From Holophagales bacterium (GTDB lineage: Bacteria > Acidobacteriota > Thermoanaerobaculia > UBA5066): a DNA stretch of 64,000 nucleotides. Numbering within the stretch: position 1 is the stretch's first letter; every line of letters starts with the position of its first letter. The translations under genes and the position numbers were made by a program. Where the stretch lies: positions 124,001 to 188,000 of the forward strand of contig JADJZB010000029.1 of NCBI GenBank assembly GCA_016719485.1, read 5' to 3'. The notes under the pieces are model-generated. The model was not told the origin of the DNA, did no database searches, and saw nothing but the letters and a program-made list of their open reading frames with translations. Positions 45,631-53,955 of this stretch are shown here, piece after piece.

Positions 45631-46260
45631 GATCCGGCGTGAGACCGAAACGCCGTCCCTGAGGGGCACGATGGTCGTCTCCAGGTCGGGGTGTGCGTAG
45701 CTGAGCCGGGTGAACTCCCGGATCGCGGCCGTCTCCGCGTCGTCTTCGCAGGATGGGAGGCGGAGGCGGCCGTCCCACAGGACGTTGTCCGTGACGAGGA
45801 GCCCCCCGATACCCAGGCGCGGCACCGCGCGCCGCAGGACGTCGGGATATCCCTCCTTGTCCACGTCGTTGAAGACGAGGTCGAACTCGCCCCCGGTCTC
45901 GTCGAGACGCGTCAGCGCATCGCCGACGAGCACCGTCACCCGTTCCGCCACGCCCGCCTCCGCGAGATTCCGGCGCGCCTCGGCGGCGTTCTCCTCCGAG
46001 CCGTCCGTGTAGAAGACGTGGCCGTCGGGCCCGACGGCCCGCGCGAGCCAGATGGTCGAATAGCCGATGGCGCTCCCGAGCTCGAAGACGCGCCGCGCCC
46101 CGGTCAGCCTCGCGTACTGGGCCAGGAGCCTTCCCACCGCCGGGCCGACGATCGGGATCCCGCGGCGCGCGGCGTCGGCCTCCATGCGCGCCAGGACCGC
46201 GTCCCGCGCTGGAAGGACCGAGAGGAGGTAGTCGTCGAGCCCTGCGAGGAGGATGGACAT
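45625..46260 (-). CDS. SAM-dependent O-methyltransferase
   Basis: This is a 211-residue class I methyltransferase of the caffeoyl-CoA/catechol O-methyltransferase family. The SAM motif is VFELGSAIGYSTIWLA, an acidic strand end is YTDGSEENA, and metal-binding acids lie in LVFNDVDKEGYPDV and VTDNVLWDG. Family members methylate a hydroxyl group of catechol-like or other small acceptors in a divalent-metal-dependent way. The length is normal. It stands alone, convergent with the TPR gene and divergent from the C1 peptidase gene. The acceptor is unknown. Confidence 0.9.
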   Translation of the reverse strand: MSILLAGLDDYLLSVLPARDAVLARMEADAARRGIPIVGPAVGRLLAQYARLTGARRVFELGSAIGYSTIWLARAVGPDGHVFYTDGSEENAAEARRNLAEAGVAERVTVLVGDALTRLDETGGEFDLVFNDVDKEGYPDVLRRAVPRLGIGGLLVTDNVLWDGRLRLPSCEDDAETAAIREFTRLSYAHPDLETTIVPLRDGVSVSRRIR

Positions 46261-46291
46261 GCTCGCGAGTGTAGCCGCCCCTCACCGGTCG

Positions 46292-46320
46292 TTGCCCGCC
46301 GCGCCCGATCGCGCCAGACT
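46292..46320 (+). promoter_or_regulatory. Promoter of the C1 peptidase gene
   Basis: TTGCCC (46292-46297) and CAGACT (46315-46320) are separated by 17 bases, and GGAGG lies at 46331-46335 before the ATG at 46342. The -10 resembles the TAGACT seen before lutC and the second permease gene. Confidence 0.4.
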
Positions 46321-46341
46321 CTCCCGGTCCGGAGGTTCGCC

Positions 46342-47565
46342 ATGAAGCATTCCTCTCTCGTCATCCTGGCGGCGTCACTCGTCGCCACCCAGGCGGTCCA
46401 CGCCCAGGAACGCCGCGACGGGGCCGTCTTCGCCGAGAAGAAGGACGCGAGGTACGACGCGATCAAGGCCGAGGTGCGGAAGAAGGAAGAGCCCGCGCCG
46501 AAGAAGCGGATGTGGGTCGACTTCTCCGCGGTCGACGCGCCGAGAGCCGTGTCGGAGTTCACGAAGGTCTGGCACCAGCCTCCCGTCTGCCAGGGGCTTT
46601 CGGGCATGTGCTGGTGCTTCTCGACGACGTCGTTTCTCGAGTCGGAGGCGTACCGGCTCACGAAGCGCGAGCTGCGGCTCTCGGTCCTCCACACGGTCTA
46701 CTGGGAGCACGTCGAGAAGGCGAAGGGCTGGGTGAAGTCCCGCGGGGCTTCGGTCTACGGAGAGGGCTCACAGCCGGCAGCCGTCCTCCGGGCCCTCCGC
46801 AACCACGGCGCCCTCCCCGCCGAGGCCTACACGGGCCTCCCCGGGGGACGGAAGGAGCACGACCACGAGTCGACCCTCTACGCCGAGATCAAGGCCTACC
46901 TCGACGGCGTGAAGGCCGCGGGCGCCTGGAACGAGGAGGCCGTCGTCTCGACCGTCCGCGCGATCCTCGACCACCACCTCGGCGCGCCGCCCGAGACGGT
47001 CGTCGTCGACGGGCAGGCCCTGACGCCGAGGGAGTACCTCGCGAAGGTCGTCCGGCTCGACCCCGACGACTACGTCGGCTTCCTCTCCACGATGGAGAAG
47101 CCGTACTGGGAGAAGGCCGAGTACGAGGTCCCGGACAACTGGTGGCACGGGAAGGAGTACGTCAACGTCCCGCTCGACACGTTCCTCTCCGCCATCAAGG
47201 GCGCCCTTCGGAACGGCTTCTCGGTCGGCGTCGCGGGCGACATGTCCGAGCCGGGCTACTCCATCGGCCCTCCGGGAATCGCCGTCGTCCCGACGTGGGA
47301 CATCCCCTCGGCGTACATCGACGAGGCGGCCCGGCAGTTCCGCTTCGGCAACGGCAGCACGACGGACGACCACGGCCTCCACGTGGTCGGCTGGCTGACG
47401 CGGGGCGGCAAGGACTGGTTCCTCGTGAAGGACTCCTGGTCGAGCTCCTGGAACAACGACCACCCCGGCTACTACTTCTTCCACGAGGACTACCTGAAGC
47501 TGAAGATGCTCGCCTTCGTCGTCCACAGGGACGCCGTGAAGGAGCTGCTGACCCGCGTGGGGTGA
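46342..47565 (+). CDS. C1 family (papain/bleomycin hydrolase-like) exported peptidase
   Basis: This is a 407-residue cysteine peptidase with a signal peptide ending at QAVHAQ. The catalytic region is QGLSGMCWCFSTTSFLE, with oxyanion Q84 and nucleophile C90. The histidine is H344 in TTDDHGLHVVGW. The third triad residue, normally Asn in KNSWG, is Asp (D364) in LVKDSWSSSW. The fold otherwise matches bleomycin hydrolase/aminopeptidase C enzymes, including PYWEKAEYEVPDNWWHG. A secreted location is unusual for aminopeptidase C but normal for related enzymes in Bacteroidota and Acidobacteriota. The ribosome binding site GGAGG is good. It probably degrades peptides outside the cell or in the periplasm. 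Confidence 0.88.
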   Translation: MKHSSLVILAASLVATQAVHAQERRDGAVFAEKKDARYDAIKAEVRKKEEPAPKKRMWVDFSAVDAPRAVSEFTKVWHQPPVCQGLSGMCWCFSTTSFLESEAYRLTKRELRLSVLHTVYWEHVEKAKGWVKSRGASVYGEGSQPAAVLRALRNHGALPAEAYTGLPGGRKEHDHESTLYAEIKAYLDGVKAAGAWNEEAVVSTVRAILDHHLGAPPETVVVDGQALTPREYLAKVVRLDPDDYVGFLSTMEKPYWEKAEYEVPDNWWHGKEYVNVPLDTFLSAIKGALRNGFSVGVAGDMSEPGYSIGPPGIAVVPTWDIPSAYIDEAARQFRFGNGSTTDDHGLHVVGWLTRGGKDWFLVKDSWSSSWNNDHPGYYFFHEDYLKLKMLAFVVHRDAVKELLTRVG

Positions 47566-47593
47566 GGGGGGGGGGCCCCCGGGGGCGGGGCCG
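47566..47593. other. Short G/C-only block after the C1 peptidase gene
   Basis: A run of 10 G is followed by CCCCC, GGGGG and further G/C. It could be a terminator-like hairpin (GGGGGCCCCC) or a minor version of the poly-G artefact found elsewhere in the window. It does not interrupt a gene. Confidence 0.5.
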
Positions 47594-47665
47594 GGAATAG
47601 CCACTTCCGTCTCCGCGTTGAGACACAGTCCTCAGCGGCTCGACCGGAGGGGACCGAGGTGACGG

Positions 47666-49228
47666 GTGGCAAAGGGCAGGAAGGGCCGTGCAGCGGCTGG
47701 CGGCGGCGCGGCAGGGAGTGATCTCTTCTCTCGGATGCTCGGGATCGTGGAGAGGGCCGGGAACACCCTCCCCCACCCGGCGACGATCTTCCTCGTCCTT
47801 TCCATCGCCGTTCTCGTCGCCTCGGCGATCGCCTCGTGGGCCGGCGTCTCCGCGGTTCACCCCGGTACGGGCAAGACGATCGCCGTCGTGAACCTCCTCA
47901 CCGTCGAGGGGCTCCACCAGATCCTGAACAAGGCCGTCACGAACTTCACCAGCTTCGCCCCCCTCGGGACGGTCCTCGTCGCCCTCCTCGGCATCGGCGT
48001 CGCCGAGGGGAGCGGCCTGCTCGGAACGCTCCTGCGCCTCCTCGTCCTCTCGGCGCCCCGACGGCTCCTCACGTTCGTCGTCGTCTTCGCGGGGGTCCTC
48101 TCCAACGCGGCGAGCGAGGTCGGCTACGTCCTTCTCATCCCGCTCGCGGGGGTCCTCTTCCTCGCCGCGGGACGGCACCCGATCGCCGGGATGGCCGCCG
48201 CCTTCGCGGGCGTTTCCGGCGGCTACAGCGCGAACCTCGTCCTCGGCACCATCGACCCGCTCCTCGCCGGCCTCACGCAGGAGGCCGCGCACATCGTCGA
48301 CCCCACCTACTCCGTCAGCCCGGCTGCGAACTACTACTTTCTCGCCGTCTCGACGTTCCTCGTTGCGATCGCCGCCACGTGGGTCACCGAGAAGATCGTC
48401 GTGCCCCGGCTCGGGGCTTACACGGGCGCCGAGAAGGCCGACGGTGAGCTGCGCCCCCTCGCTGCCGCCGAGAAGAAGGGACTCCGCAACGCCGTCGCCG
48501 TCCTCGTCCTCTTCGGGGCCGTCGTCCTCTGGGGAATCATCCCGGAGGGAGGGTTCCTGCGCGACCTGAAGACGGGCGGGATCCTCCACTCGCCGCTTCT
48601 CACGGCCATCGTCCCGTTCATCTTCCTCGGCGGCGCGCTGGCGGGCGTCGCGTACGGCCTCGGAGCGGGGACGATGAAGAACGACGCCGACGTCATGAAG
48701 GCGATGTCGAAGTCGATGGAGACCCTCGGCTCGTACATGGTCCTCGTCTTCTTCGCCGCGCAGTTCGTCGCCTTCTTCAACTGGTCGCACCTCGGGCTGA
48801 TCGGTGCCGTGAAAGGGGCCGAGGTGCTGAAGGCGACCGGCCTCGGCGGCATCCCGCTCATGCTCGGGTTCGTCGTCCTCGCCGCCGCGGTCAATCTCCT
48901 CATGGGGAGCGCGTCGGCCAAGTGGGCCGTCATGGCTCCCGTCTTCGTCCCGATGCTGATGCTCCTCGGCTACACGCCCGAGCTGACGCAGGCGGCCTAC
49001 CGCGTCGGCGACAGCGTCACGAACGTCATCTCGCCGACGATGTCCTACTTCGCCCTCATCCTGGCGACGGTCCAGCGCTACGACCCGAAGGCCGGGCTGG
49101 GCACGCTCATCGCCACGATGCTCCCCTACACCCTGGTCCTGTTCCTGTCCTGGAGCCTGCTCCTCGTCGTCTGGATCGCCCTCGGCCTTCCCGTCGGCCC
49201 GGGCGCCGGGCTGCGGCTGCCGGGCTGA
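47666..49228 (+). CDS. AbgT family transporter
   Basis: This is a 520-residue inner-membrane protein of the AbgT family, with about eleven to twelve hydrophobic segments. Recognisable family stretches are LGIVERAGNTLPHPATIFL, AGVLSNAASEVGYVLLIPL, GGYSANLVLGTIDPLLAGLTQ split at a turn, FFAAQFVAFFNWSHLG and GSASAKWAVMAPVFVPMLM. E. coli AbgT takes up p-aminobenzoyl-glutamate; other members export sulfonamides. No abgAB peptidase genes are adjacent, so the substrate here is open, though nearby peptidases suggest a peptide or amino-acid derivative. The start is a GTG preceded by GGAGGGGA. Confidence 0.92.
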   Translation: MAKGRKGRAAAGGGAAGSDLFSRMLGIVERAGNTLPHPATIFLVLSIAVLVASAIASWAGVSAVHPGTGKTIAVVNLLTVEGLHQILNKAVTNFTSFAPLGTVLVALLGIGVAEGSGLLGTLLRLLVLSAPRRLLTFVVVFAGVLSNAASEVGYVLLIPLAGVLFLAAGRHPIAGMAAAFAGVSGGYSANLVLGTIDPLLAGLTQEAAHIVDPTYSVSPAANYYFLAVSTFLVAIAATWVTEKIVVPRLGAYTGAEKADGELRPLAAAEKKGLRNAVAVLVLFGAVVLWGIIPEGGFLRDLKTGGILHSPLLTAIVPFIFLGGALAGVAYGLGAGTMKNDADVMKAMSKSMETLGSYMVLVFFAAQFVAFFNWSHLGLIGAVKGAEVLKATGLGGIPLMLGFVVLAAAVNLLMGSASAKWAVMAPVFVPMLMLLGYTPELTQAAYRVGDSVTNVISPTMSYFALILATVQRYDPKAGLGTLIATMLPYTLVLFLSWSLLLVVWIALGLPVGPGAGLRLPG

Positions 49229-49231
49229 CGC

Positions 49232-49262
49232 CAGAATAGAAAATCAAGACCTGACCCCAAGC
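49232..49262. repeat. REP-like fragment with the GGGGTCAGGTCTTGA core
   Basis: On the minus strand this reads TTGGGGTCAGGTCTTGA then TTTTCTATTCTGG. GGGGTCAGGTCTTG followed by an AT-rich stretch is, as I recall, a recurring end sequence of IS200-like REP-associated transposase elements in environmental bacteria. It is AT-rich against its surroundings. No transposase gene is present, so it would be a remnant. It supplies the last codons and the stop of the M50 gene. Confidence 0.4.
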
Positions 49263-49918
49263 CGTACGGCGCGCCAGGCGATGACGAGGGAGGCGCCGAG
49301 CCAGAGGACGCCCCAGGCGATCGACGGGATGCCGGTCAGGCGGGCGAGGGCGCCCGCGTCGCTCGCGGGGACGGAGCGGAGGATCAGGTCGGAGGCGATG
49401 TCCCACGGGGCGTAGAGGAGGCTCGTGACGCCGAGGAGACGGAGAACGAAGCTGGAGGCGCCCTCGGGAAGCCAGCGGGCCACGGCGAGGAGGAGCGCGC
49501 CCGCGACGAGGCCGTAGACGAAGCCGAAGCTGCTGCGGACGTAGAAGAGGGTCAGGGCGAGGAGCGCCAAGCCGAGGAGCGCCGCGACGGTCCGGTGCAT
49601 TCGGGGTTTTCCGCGGACGCCGAGGACGAGGAACAGAGCCCCGAAGAGGGCGCTGCCGAGGTAGCCCGCCGAGGAGATGACGAAGGGCCAGCCCCCCGCG
49701 GTCGTGCAGAGCCCCCCCTCCCGCGGGGAGAGCTCGATCGAGACGATGCGCCCGCCGGTCAGGACCGCCGCGAGGCCGTGAGAGACCTCGTGGAGGAGGA
49801 CGACGAAGAGCCGCAGCGGCCAGACGAAGATCGTCGACCAGAAGGCGTAGACGAGGAGCGCGAGCAGAAGCGGCACGAGGAGCCGCTTCCACCCGGGCCT
49901 GGAGACGGCCGCCGACAC
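49244..49918 (-). CDS. M50-type membrane metallopeptidase homologue
   Basis: This is a 224-residue membrane protein with about six hydrophobic helices. The zinc motif H-E-x-x-H is in VVLLHEVSHGLAAVLTGGRI, inside the first membrane-embedded region, as in site-2 proteases and the M50B group. The usual second motif (NxxPxxxxDG) is not apparent, so activity is uncertain. The GTG start lies 2 bp after the stop of the M1 aminopeptidase gene. The final six codons (RLGVRS) lie in a REP-like sequence, so the C-terminus appears to have been replaced or extended by an insertion remnant. Confidence 0.75.
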   Translation of the reverse strand: MSAAVSRPGWKRLLVPLLLALLVYAFWSTIFVWPLRLFVVLLHEVSHGLAAVLTGGRIVSIELSPREGGLCTTAGGWPFVISSAGYLGSALFGALFLVLGVRGKPRMHRTVAALLGLALLALTLFYVRSSFGFVYGLVAGALLLAVARWLPEGASSFVLRLLGVTSLLYAPWDIASDLILRSVPASDAGALARLTGIPSIAWGVLWLGASLVIAWRAVRLGVRS

Positions 49919-49920
49919 GC

Positions 49921-51696
49921 TCAGGCCGCGTACTTCTCGAGGACCCCCGAGACGACCCGACGCGAGAGGCCGTGGTACGTCGGGCTGGCTGCCGCGAAGA
50001 TGTCGCGCGCCAGCGCCCGCGTCCGATCGGTGGCGCCGAGCGCCGTGTAGAGCGGCCTGAGGTACTTCATCCGCCCGACGCGCGAGAGGACCTCGCGGAT
50101 CTTCCCGAATGCGGGCTCGTAGTCGCTCCCGGAGGCGATCACGAGCCACTCGACGAGGAGCTCGTAGTTCCCCTTCCCCGTCAGGCCGAACGCGGCGTCG
50201 AGGGCGGCGCAATCTGCGGCCGACATCTTCCGCGGCAGCTTCTGCAGGTAGACGAGCGTCTCCGACGGGCTCCAGCCGGCGATCTGCTCGCTCGACGGGC
50301 GGACGCCCTTCTCCCACCCTTCCGCGAGGGACGCCAGTGCCTCGGCCTTCTCCGACCGGAAGACCGGCGCGTTGGCGGGAAGCCCGGGCTCGTGGAGCCA
50401 CGCATCGGCGTTCACCTTCGCGGCCGTGCCGGGGAGCTTCTGCTCGAGGAACGCGAAGAACTCCTCGGTCGTGATCGACTGGAAGCGGAACGTCTTCATG
50501 TAGTCGGCCAGGAAGGCGTCCCACGTGGCGCGCCCGACCGTCCGCTCGAGGAGGACGACGAGGCGCGCCCCCTTCTCGTACGGCACCGAGGAGAACGCGT
50601 CGTCGGGGTCGACCCCTTCGAGGTGCGTCCGGAGCTTCGTCAGCGGCGAGTCCGCGCCGAAGCGGGCGATGGAGTCCTCGAGCGCCTTCTGCCCGATGGC
50701 CCAGCCGAGCGTCGCGGCCTCCTCGCCGTGGATCGCCTCGAGGATCCGCCGCTCGGCCCACACCGTGAAGCCCTCGTTCAGCCAGAAGTGCTCGGCCGTC
50801 GCGTTCGTCACGAGGTTGCCGGTCCAGGAGTGGGCCAGCTCGTGCGCGACGACGTCGACGAGCGAGCGGTCTCCCGCCAGGAGCGTCGGCGTCAGGAACG
50901 TCATCCGCGGGTTCTCCATGCCCCCGTAGGGGAACGACGGCGGGAGGACGAGCATGTCGTAGCGGTCCCAGTCGTACGGGCCGAAGAGCCCCTCGGCCTT
51001 CACGATCATCTCCTCGACACCCGCGAACTCCCACGCCGCCTTCTCGACCGTCGCCGGCTCGGCCCAGACGCGGGCCCGCGGCGAGAGGTCGCGCGACTCG
51101 AGCTCACCGACGGCGAGGGCGAGGAGGTAGGTCGGGATCGCCTGCGGCATGTCGAAGAGGAAGGTCCGCGTTCCCTTCCCCGGGATCACTCCCGACGGGC
51201 CGGCCGACATGACGGCCGAGAGCGCCTCGGGGACGGTCACCTCCGCGTGGTACGTCACGCGGAAGCGGGCCGTGTCCTGGCACGGGACCATCGAACGGGC
51301 GTGGATCGCCTGGCACTGGCTGAAGAGGTACGGGTGCCTCTTCCCCTCGGTCTGCGCCGGGTCGAGCCACTGGAGGGCCGCGGCGTCCGGGGCCGTGTGA
51401 TAGCGGACCAGAACCTCGGCCGTCCCCGGAGGAAGCTTCAGCCTCAGACGCCGGCCGAGAACCGGGTCCTCGGGCCCGAGGTCGAACAGGACTTCGCCGC
51501 CGCCGGACGCCGTGACGGCGACGATCGTCAACCCCTTCGTGTCGAGGTCCATCGGGCCGCCGGCCGGCGTAGCGAGCTCCAGTACGGCTCGCCCGTCGAT
51601 CCGTTTCCTCCCGAAGTCCACCGCGAGGTGGAGTCGGAGGTGCTTCGTCCGGGGCTGGGCGTCGTCGGCGTAGGAGTGGGGGTCAACGAGGGCCAT
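49921..51696 (-). CDS. M1 family aminopeptidase (leukotriene A4 hydrolase type)
   Basis: This is a 591-residue zinc aminopeptidase. The substrate motif is PYGGMENPRM and the zinc site is HELAHSW, with the third ligand in LNEGFTVWAE. The C-terminal helical domain (about 450-585) is of the LTA4-hydrolase type. It removes N-terminal residues from peptides. No signal peptide is seen, so it is cytoplasmic or at the membrane. ATG 51696 with AAAGGGGA upstream is preferred over the in-frame ATG 18 codons further up. It is divergent from the peptide transporter gene by 81 bp, which makes functional sense: import of peptides, then trimming. Confidence 0.93.
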   Translation of the reverse strand: MALVDPHSYADDAQPRTKHLRLHLAVDFGRKRIDGRAVLELATPAGGPMDLDTKGLTIVAVTASGGGEVLFDLGPEDPVLGRRLRLKLPPGTAEVLVRYHTAPDAAALQWLDPAQTEGKRHPYLFSQCQAIHARSMVPCQDTARFRVTYHAEVTVPEALSAVMSAGPSGVIPGKGTRTFLFDMPQAIPTYLLALAVGELESRDLSPRARVWAEPATVEKAAWEFAGVEEMIVKAEGLFGPYDWDRYDMLVLPPSFPYGGMENPRMTFLTPTLLAGDRSLVDVVAHELAHSWTGNLVTNATAEHFWLNEGFTVWAERRILEAIHGEEAATLGWAIGQKALEDSIARFGADSPLTKLRTHLEGVDPDDAFSSVPYEKGARLVVLLERTVGRATWDAFLADYMKTFRFQSITTEEFFAFLEQKLPGTAAKVNADAWLHEPGLPANAPVFRSEKAEALASLAEGWEKGVRPSSEQIAGWSPSETLVYLQKLPRKMSAADCAALDAAFGLTGKGNYELLVEWLVIASGSDYEPAFGKIREVLSRVGRMKYLRPLYTALGATDRTRALARDIFAAASPTYHGLSRRVVSGVLEKYAA

Positions 51697-51777
51697 GGGG
51701 GTCCCCTTTCGCGATTCGCTCCGCCGCGGGGCGGGATCGGGCATTTTCACACCGGTTCGCCCCTATCATCCCTCCCC

Positions 51778-53262
51778 ATGAGCGAAGCCAAGCCGGCCGG
51801 CCTCCTCCGGTCGTTTCCCAAGGTCTTCTGGGTCGCCAACGTCATGGAGCTCTTCGAGCGGGCGGCCTACTACGGACTCAACTCGGTCCTGGCCGTCTAC
51901 CTGACGGCGAATACGGCGGACGGGGGGCTCGGCTTCGGCGAGAGCTCGGTCGGGTTCCTGCAGAGCCTCATCTACGCCTGCAACTACGTCGTTCCGATCC
52001 TCGGCGGGGCGCTCGCCGACCGCTACGGCTACCGGCGGATGCTCCTCGTCGCCTTCGCGATGCTCTCGACGGGCTATTTCGCCGCCGGCTACATGTCGGC
52101 GTACGCCGCGGTCTTCGCCGCGCTCCTCCTGATGGCGGCGGGAGGCGGCCTCTTCAAGCCGATCATCTCGGGGACGATCGCCCGCTCGACGAACGAGTCG
52201 AACTCGGGGTTCGGCTTCGGCATCTACTACTGGATGATCAACATCGGCGCGTTCCTGGCGCCGCTCGTCGTCTCGATCCTCAAGGGCTTCTCCTGGCGGT
52301 ACGTCTTCCTCGCCTCGTCCGCCTACTGCGCCCTGATGTTCCTGCCGACGATCTTCGCCTACCAGGACCCGCCGCTCCCGGAGAACCGCAAGACGATCCG
52401 CGACGTCGCCCACAGCGCCGCGATGGTCCTCGGCGACGCCCGCTTCATGCTGATGATCGTCGTCTACTCGCTCTTCTGGATCCTCTACTTCCAGAACTTC
52501 GGGTCGGTCCTCTGGTTCCTCCGCGACTTCATCGACCCCGCCCCGATGAACGCCGTCTTCGCGTCGCTCGGCCTGCCGTTCAAGTTCGACGCCGAGTTCG
52601 TCACGGTGATCAACGGGGGGACGATCATCCTCCTCCAGGTCTTCGTCAGCCGGATCGTGAAGAACCTCAAGCCCCTGCCCACGATGCTCGGCGGCGTGGC
52701 CATCGGCGCCCTCGGATTCCTCTTCCTCGCCTTCGCCCAGAACGTCTGGCTCTTCATCGCCGGCATCGCCGTCTTCTCGATCGGAGAGATGACGGCCCAC
52801 CCGAAGTACTACAGCTACGTCGGCCTCGTCGCCCCGCAGGACAAGAAGGCCGTCTACATGGGCTACGCGTTCCTCTACGGCGTCTTCGGAAGCCTCATCG
52901 GCTCCTCGCTCGGCGGCGCGCTCTACGGCGCGTGGCTCAAGCCGCTGGCCGGAACACCCGAAGGCATCGTCGCCTCGCGGAACTTCTGGCTCCTGTTCGT
53001 CCTCCTCGACGTCTTCGCCGTCGTCGGGCTCTTCTTCTACAACCGCGCGTTCGCCCACGACACGCCGGAGGCGACCGCGAAGGCCCGGACGATCATGATC
53101 GGCCTCTACAGCCTCTTCGTCGTCGTCGGCATCTTCTTCCTCTGGATGGCGCTCTTCGGCGGCGAGGACGTCTCGTACAAGACGCTCGTCCAGGCCTTCA
53201 TCCTGACTCTCCTCGGCGTGGGCGGGGTCCTGATCAGCCGGAGCCGGACGACGGGGAAATAG
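51778..53262 (+). CDS. POT/PTR2 family proton-dependent oligopeptide transporter
   Basis: This is a 494-residue major facilitator protein with twelve or more membrane helices. The proton-coupling motif ExxER is present in MELFERAAYYGLNSVLAVYL split at the turn. GGALADRYGYRRMLL and FSIGEMTAHPKYYSYVG are further POT signatures. It imports di- and tripeptides with protons. The start is ATG 51778; no strong ribosome binding site is seen. It is divergent from the M1 aminopeptidase gene, and peptide import with M1, C1, M13 and M50 peptidases nearby suggests peptides as a main food source. Confidence 0.93.
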   Translation: MSEAKPAGLLRSFPKVFWVANVMELFERAAYYGLNSVLAVYLTANTADGGLGFGESSVGFLQSLIYACNYVVPILGGALADRYGYRRMLLVAFAMLSTGYFAAGYMSAYAAVFAALLLMAAGGGLFKPIISGTIARSTNESNSGFGFGIYYWMINIGAFLAPLVVSILKGFSWRYVFLASSAYCALMFLPTIFAYQDPPLPENRKTIRDVAHSAAMVLGDARFMLMIVVYSLFWILYFQNFGSVLWFLRDFIDPAPMNAVFASLGLPFKFDAEFVTVINGGTIILLQVFVSRIVKNLKPLPTMLGGVAIGALGFLFLAFAQNVWLFIAGIAVFSIGEMTAHPKYYSYVGLVAPQDKKAVYMGYAFLYGVFGSLIGSSLGGALYGAWLKPLAGTPEGIVASRNFWLLFVLLDVFAVVGLFFYNRAFAHDTPEATAKARTIMIGLYSLFVVVGIFFLWMALFGGEDVSYKTLVQAFILTLLGVGGVLISRSRTTGK

Positions 53263-53264
53263 TC

Positions 53265-53300
53265 GGCGGGGCCGTCGCGAAGGGGAGCCTCGCCCCCGCC
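53265..53300. terminator. GC-rich hairpin after the peptide transporter gene
   Basis: GGCGGGG (53265-53271) pairs with CCCCGCC (53294-53300) across a 22-base loop. It lies between the transporter stop and the end of the convergent rhodanese gene. There is no T-run, so it is a weak call. Confidence 0.35.
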
Positions 53301-53319
53301 CACGGACCAGACCGCGTGG

Positions 53320-53760
53320 CTACCTCGCCTTCGCCGTCGGTTCGAGCGGGAGCTTCGACTTCTTCACGTCGATGACCGGGCCGAGCTCCCAGACGTTCCG
53401 GTACCCGTAGTTGTAGAGCGCGATGAAGGTCGAGAGGTTGAGCGAAGCCGTCGGCAGCTTCGAGGGAAACGGCCCCTCGGCGCCGCGGAAGTTGTTGTTG
53501 CAGTAGATGAGGATCAGGGTCTCCTTGTCGGGGAGCGCCTTCTGCAGGCTCTCGACGGCGATGTCGGGGAAGCTGAGGTTGAGGGCACCCTTCACGTGGA
53601 GCTCGTCGAACTTCTCGCGGCTTCGCGCATCGAGGACGACCGTCCCCGCCTCACGGCTCACCCGGAGAAAGTCCTCCTCCGTCAGCCGCCGCGTCTCGCG
53701 GTAGATCGCGGCCTGCCTGGCGACCTTCAGATAGCCCCTCCATGTCGATGGCGGGATTGA
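53320..53760 (-). CDS. Rhodanese-like domain protein, 5' end lost in a poly-G block
   Basis: The last 147 codons of a rhodanese-domain protein are visible. LTEEDFLRVSREAGTVVLDAR opens the domain, VKGALNLSFPD is the usual CH2A-like stretch, and the active-site cysteine is in LILIYCNNNFRG. In that loop CNNNFRG replaces the CxxGxR of standard sulfurtransferases, a form I have seen in exported rhodanese-like proteins. The frame runs into a 51-base G homopolymer that would translate as polyproline, so the true start and any signal peptide are missing from this assembly. The gene is convergent with the peptide transporter. I call it a damaged assembly, not a pseudogene. Confidence 0.75.
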   Translation of the reverse strand, partial: SIPPSTWRGYLKVARQAAIYRETRRLTEEDFLRVSREAGTVVLDARSREKFDELHVKGALNLSFPDIAVESLQKALPDKETLILIYCNNNFRGAEGPFPSKLPTASLNLSTFIALYNYGYRNVWELGPVIDVKKSKLPLEPTAKAR

Positions 53761-53812
<52 letters not shown>

Positions 53813-53955
53813 CTCTGCCTCCATCCGGATGACGGCACCGGCCCGCGGGCCGGGGACACTCCGCGGCCGAGAGTGGAAGGGGTGTGCGAGCCGACCCGGT
53901 CCGTGGCATCGTTGCCGATCGCGGCGGGCTTTCGCCCGCCCAAGGAGAAGTTGCG

